From Streptomyces albiflavescens (GTDB taxonomy: Bacteria > Actinomycetota > Actinomycetes > Streptomycetales > Streptomycetaceae), in contig NZ_BMMM01000007.1 of the NCBI RefSeq assembly GCF_014645835.1, forward strand, positions 261,284 to 302,220: a DNA stretch of 40,937 nt, given 5' to 3'. Shown piece by piece: positions 39,732 to 40,937 of this stretch. The notes under the pieces were generated by a model that searched no databases, had not been told where the DNA came from, and was given only the letters and a program-made list of their open reading frames with translations. The position numbers and the translations under genes were made by a program. How positions within the stretch are numbered: position 1 is the first letter of the stretch; each line of letters begins with the position of its first letter.

Positions 39732-39978
39732 GTGGGAAAGGGCTCCGGTACGGACGGTGAGTCGTAGGTACTGCTTACGCCGGGAGCCCGTTTCGCTCTG
39801 CAGAAGGCCGGACAGCCAAGGAAGCGCCCGGCCTGGACGGTGCTTTTACAAACACACGCCAGTGGCGCCTCGAAAACCGAGGGGACATACATACAGATGC
39901 GAGCGCAGCCTGCTACGTCTGAGGAGCGCAGGCCCGCAGCGCAACTTGTAGCATACGGGGGCAGCCGGGCAGGGTCAA
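39732..39978 (-). promoter_or_regulatory. rpsA promoter and about 210-nt leader
   Basis: Minus strand: -35 TTGACC (39978-39973), 17-bp spacer, -10 TATGCT (39955-39950), close to the vegetative consensus (HrdB type), giving a start near 39943. The leader of about 210 nt contains AGGCCGG/CCGGCCT (39805-39811, 39828-39834) and other GC stems; long leaders fit autoregulation by S1, but no specific element is recognised. Confidence 0.8.
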
Positions 39979-40928
39979 TGCGCGAAGGCGCACACCCGGG
40001 GCGGATCCCCGCATACCCGGCACAAAACCTGTCTCATGAGGCCACGCGGGCCACGGCGCGTCTCTGGCGTGACATCCCGAGACGGGTTGGACGGAAGAGT
40101 ACGACGAGGGAGCCGATCATCCAAGAGCCCGAACCGTTCGAGCCCGAAGCCACCCGACGCGAAGCGGGCGTCACGGAGAGTTCCCGCGCCAATCGTGGCT
40201 GGTGGGACCGGAACGCGGACGAGTACCAGGTCGAGCACGGCACGTTCCTCGGCGACGACCGCTTCGTATGGGGTCCCGAGGGCCTCGACGAGGTGGAGGC
40301 CGAGCTGCTCGGCCCGCCGGAGGATCTGAAGGGCAAGGACGTCCTGGAGATCGGTGCCGGCGCGGCCCAGTGCTCGCGCTGGCTGGCCGGCCAGGGGGCG
40401 CGGCCGGTGGCCCTGGACCTCTCCCACCGCCAGCTCCAGCACGCGCTGCGCATCGGCGGTTCCGTGCCGCTCGTGGAGGCGGACGCGGGCGCCCTCCCGT
40501 TCGCCGACGGATCCTTCGACCTCGCGTGCTCGGCCTACGGCGCGCTGCCGTTCGTCGCCGACCCGGTCCGCGTCCTGCGGGAGGTGCGCCGGGTGCTGCG
40601 CCCCGGGGGCCGCTTCGTCTTCTCGGTGACGCATCCGATCCGCTGGGCGTTCCCGGACGAGCCGGGCCCCGAGGGGTTGAGCGTCTCCGCCTCCTACTTC
40701 GACCGCACTCCGTATGTGGAGCAGGACGAGGAGGGCCGCGCGGTGTACGTCGAGCACCACAGGACGATCGGCGACCGCGTCCGCGATGTCGTGGCCGGCG
40801 GGTTCCGCCTGGTCGACCTCGTCGAGCCGGAGTGGCCCGCCTGGAACACCCAGGAGTGGGGCGGCTGGTCCCCGCTGCGCGGGAATCTGATACCGGGGAC
40901 GGCGATCTTCGTCTGCGAGCGCGACTGA
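39978..40928 (+). CDS. Class I SAM-dependent methyltransferase
   Basis: About 316 residues from ATG at 39978; the homologous part starts near 40119. Motifs: NRGWWDRNADEYQVEHGTFLGDDRFVWGPEGLDEVEAELLG, motif I KDVLEIGAGAAQCSRWLAGQGARPVALDLSHRQL, LPFADGSFDLACSAYGALPFVADPVRVLREVRRVLRPGGRFVFSVTHPIRW (in parts), and WNTQEWGGWSPLRGNLIPGTAIFVC. UbiE/SmtA-like, substrate unknown. Start is a problem: ATG 39978 overlaps the rpsA -35, while AGGGAG at 40107-40112 stands six bases before an in-frame ATC at 40119, where family members begin as I recall. Divergent from rpsA. Confidence 0.83.
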   Translation: MREGAHPGRIPAYPAQNLSHEATRATARLWRDIPRRVGRKSTTREPIIQEPEPFEPEATRREAGVTESSRANRGWWDRNADEYQVEHGTFLGDDRFVWGPEGLDEVEAELLGPPEDLKGKDVLEIGAGAAQCSRWLAGQGARPVALDLSHRQLQHALRIGGSVPLVEADAGALPFADGSFDLACSAYGALPFVADPVRVLREVRRVLRPGGRFVFSVTHPIRWAFPDEPGPEGLSVSASYFDRTPYVEQDEEGRAVYVEHHRTIGDRVRDVVAGGFRLVDLVEPEWPAWNTQEWGGWSPLRGNLIPGTAIFVCERD

Positions 40929-40937
40929 GGACACGGA

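Noticed and set aside
38424..39767. Long open frame antisense to rpsA (plus strand)
   Set aside because: It mirrors the rpsA codons, has skewed Leu/Val/Asp-rich text without motifs, and rpsA is beyond doubt.

Overview
The window is a gene-dense, very GC-rich (about 70% or more by eye) actinobacterial chromosome segment, almost certainly Streptomyces. The signs are strong G/C bias at third codon positions, frequent GTG starts with GGAG-type ribosome sites, Streptomyces-restricted families (DUF397/XRE/ATPase trio, DUF574 methyltransferase, DUF6343, DUF2293), and an rpsA - coaE - TPR - PAC2 neighbourhood of the conserved core chromosome.

Layout. 1-6000: 5' part of a uridine-kinase-like gene (-), DUF2293 protein, DUF1772 membrane protein, orphan GltD-type glutamate synthase small subunit, and a divergent AhpD-like / MocR regulator pair. 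6000-11300: broken DUF574 methyltransferase, the DUF397-XRE-ATPase signalling cluster with paired operators, an ABC exporter and a 57-residue gene not obvious by length. 11400-18200: DUF899 protein, cytochrome P450, MTA/SAH deaminase-type amidohydrolase, endonuclease/exonuclease/phosphatase protein and a FUSC membrane protein. 18200-23600 is the accessory and unstable part: 15-bp repeats, a tRNA-mimicking RNA with permuted halves, two genes that have both lost their 5' halves at one junction, a lipoprotein/amidase pair, a frameshifted gene pair with YQSxxDQ motifs, and a decayed IS256-type element. 23600-28200: RidA, a racemase/NCS1 permease operon with a divergent GntR regulator and a palindromic operator, proline iminopeptidase. 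28200-37000: type 5 uracil-DNA glycosylase with an N-terminal minisatellite, YfcC remnant, S4-domain protein, DoxX, methyltransferase, DUF5596, DUF6343, TPR, coaE, PAC2, secreted amine oxidase. 37000-40937: secreted beta-helix protein, rpsA with a clear vegetative promoter, and a methyltransferase.

How the parts fit. Functional units visible from layout are: racemase plus permease under GntR control (uptake and conversion of a hydantoin- or ureide-like compound); XRE/DUF397/ATPase (development- or antibiotic-linked regulation in Streptomyces); lipoprotein plus amidase (cell surface); MocR plus AhpD-like (divergent regulation). No biosynthetic gene cluster is apparent.

Most notable: (i) at 18475-18612 (-) an RNA that forms a complete tRNA body only if the 3' half is read before the 5' half, closed by a 10-nt loop at the acceptor end and extended by a stem at the anticodon end. 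This is the architecture of bacterial YrlA-type Y RNAs. (ii) Unusually many minisatellites, several fused to gene ends or inside genes (DUF899 tail including the stop codon, FUSC linker, UDG N-terminus). Reading was by eye; family names rest on remembered motifs, not on searches.
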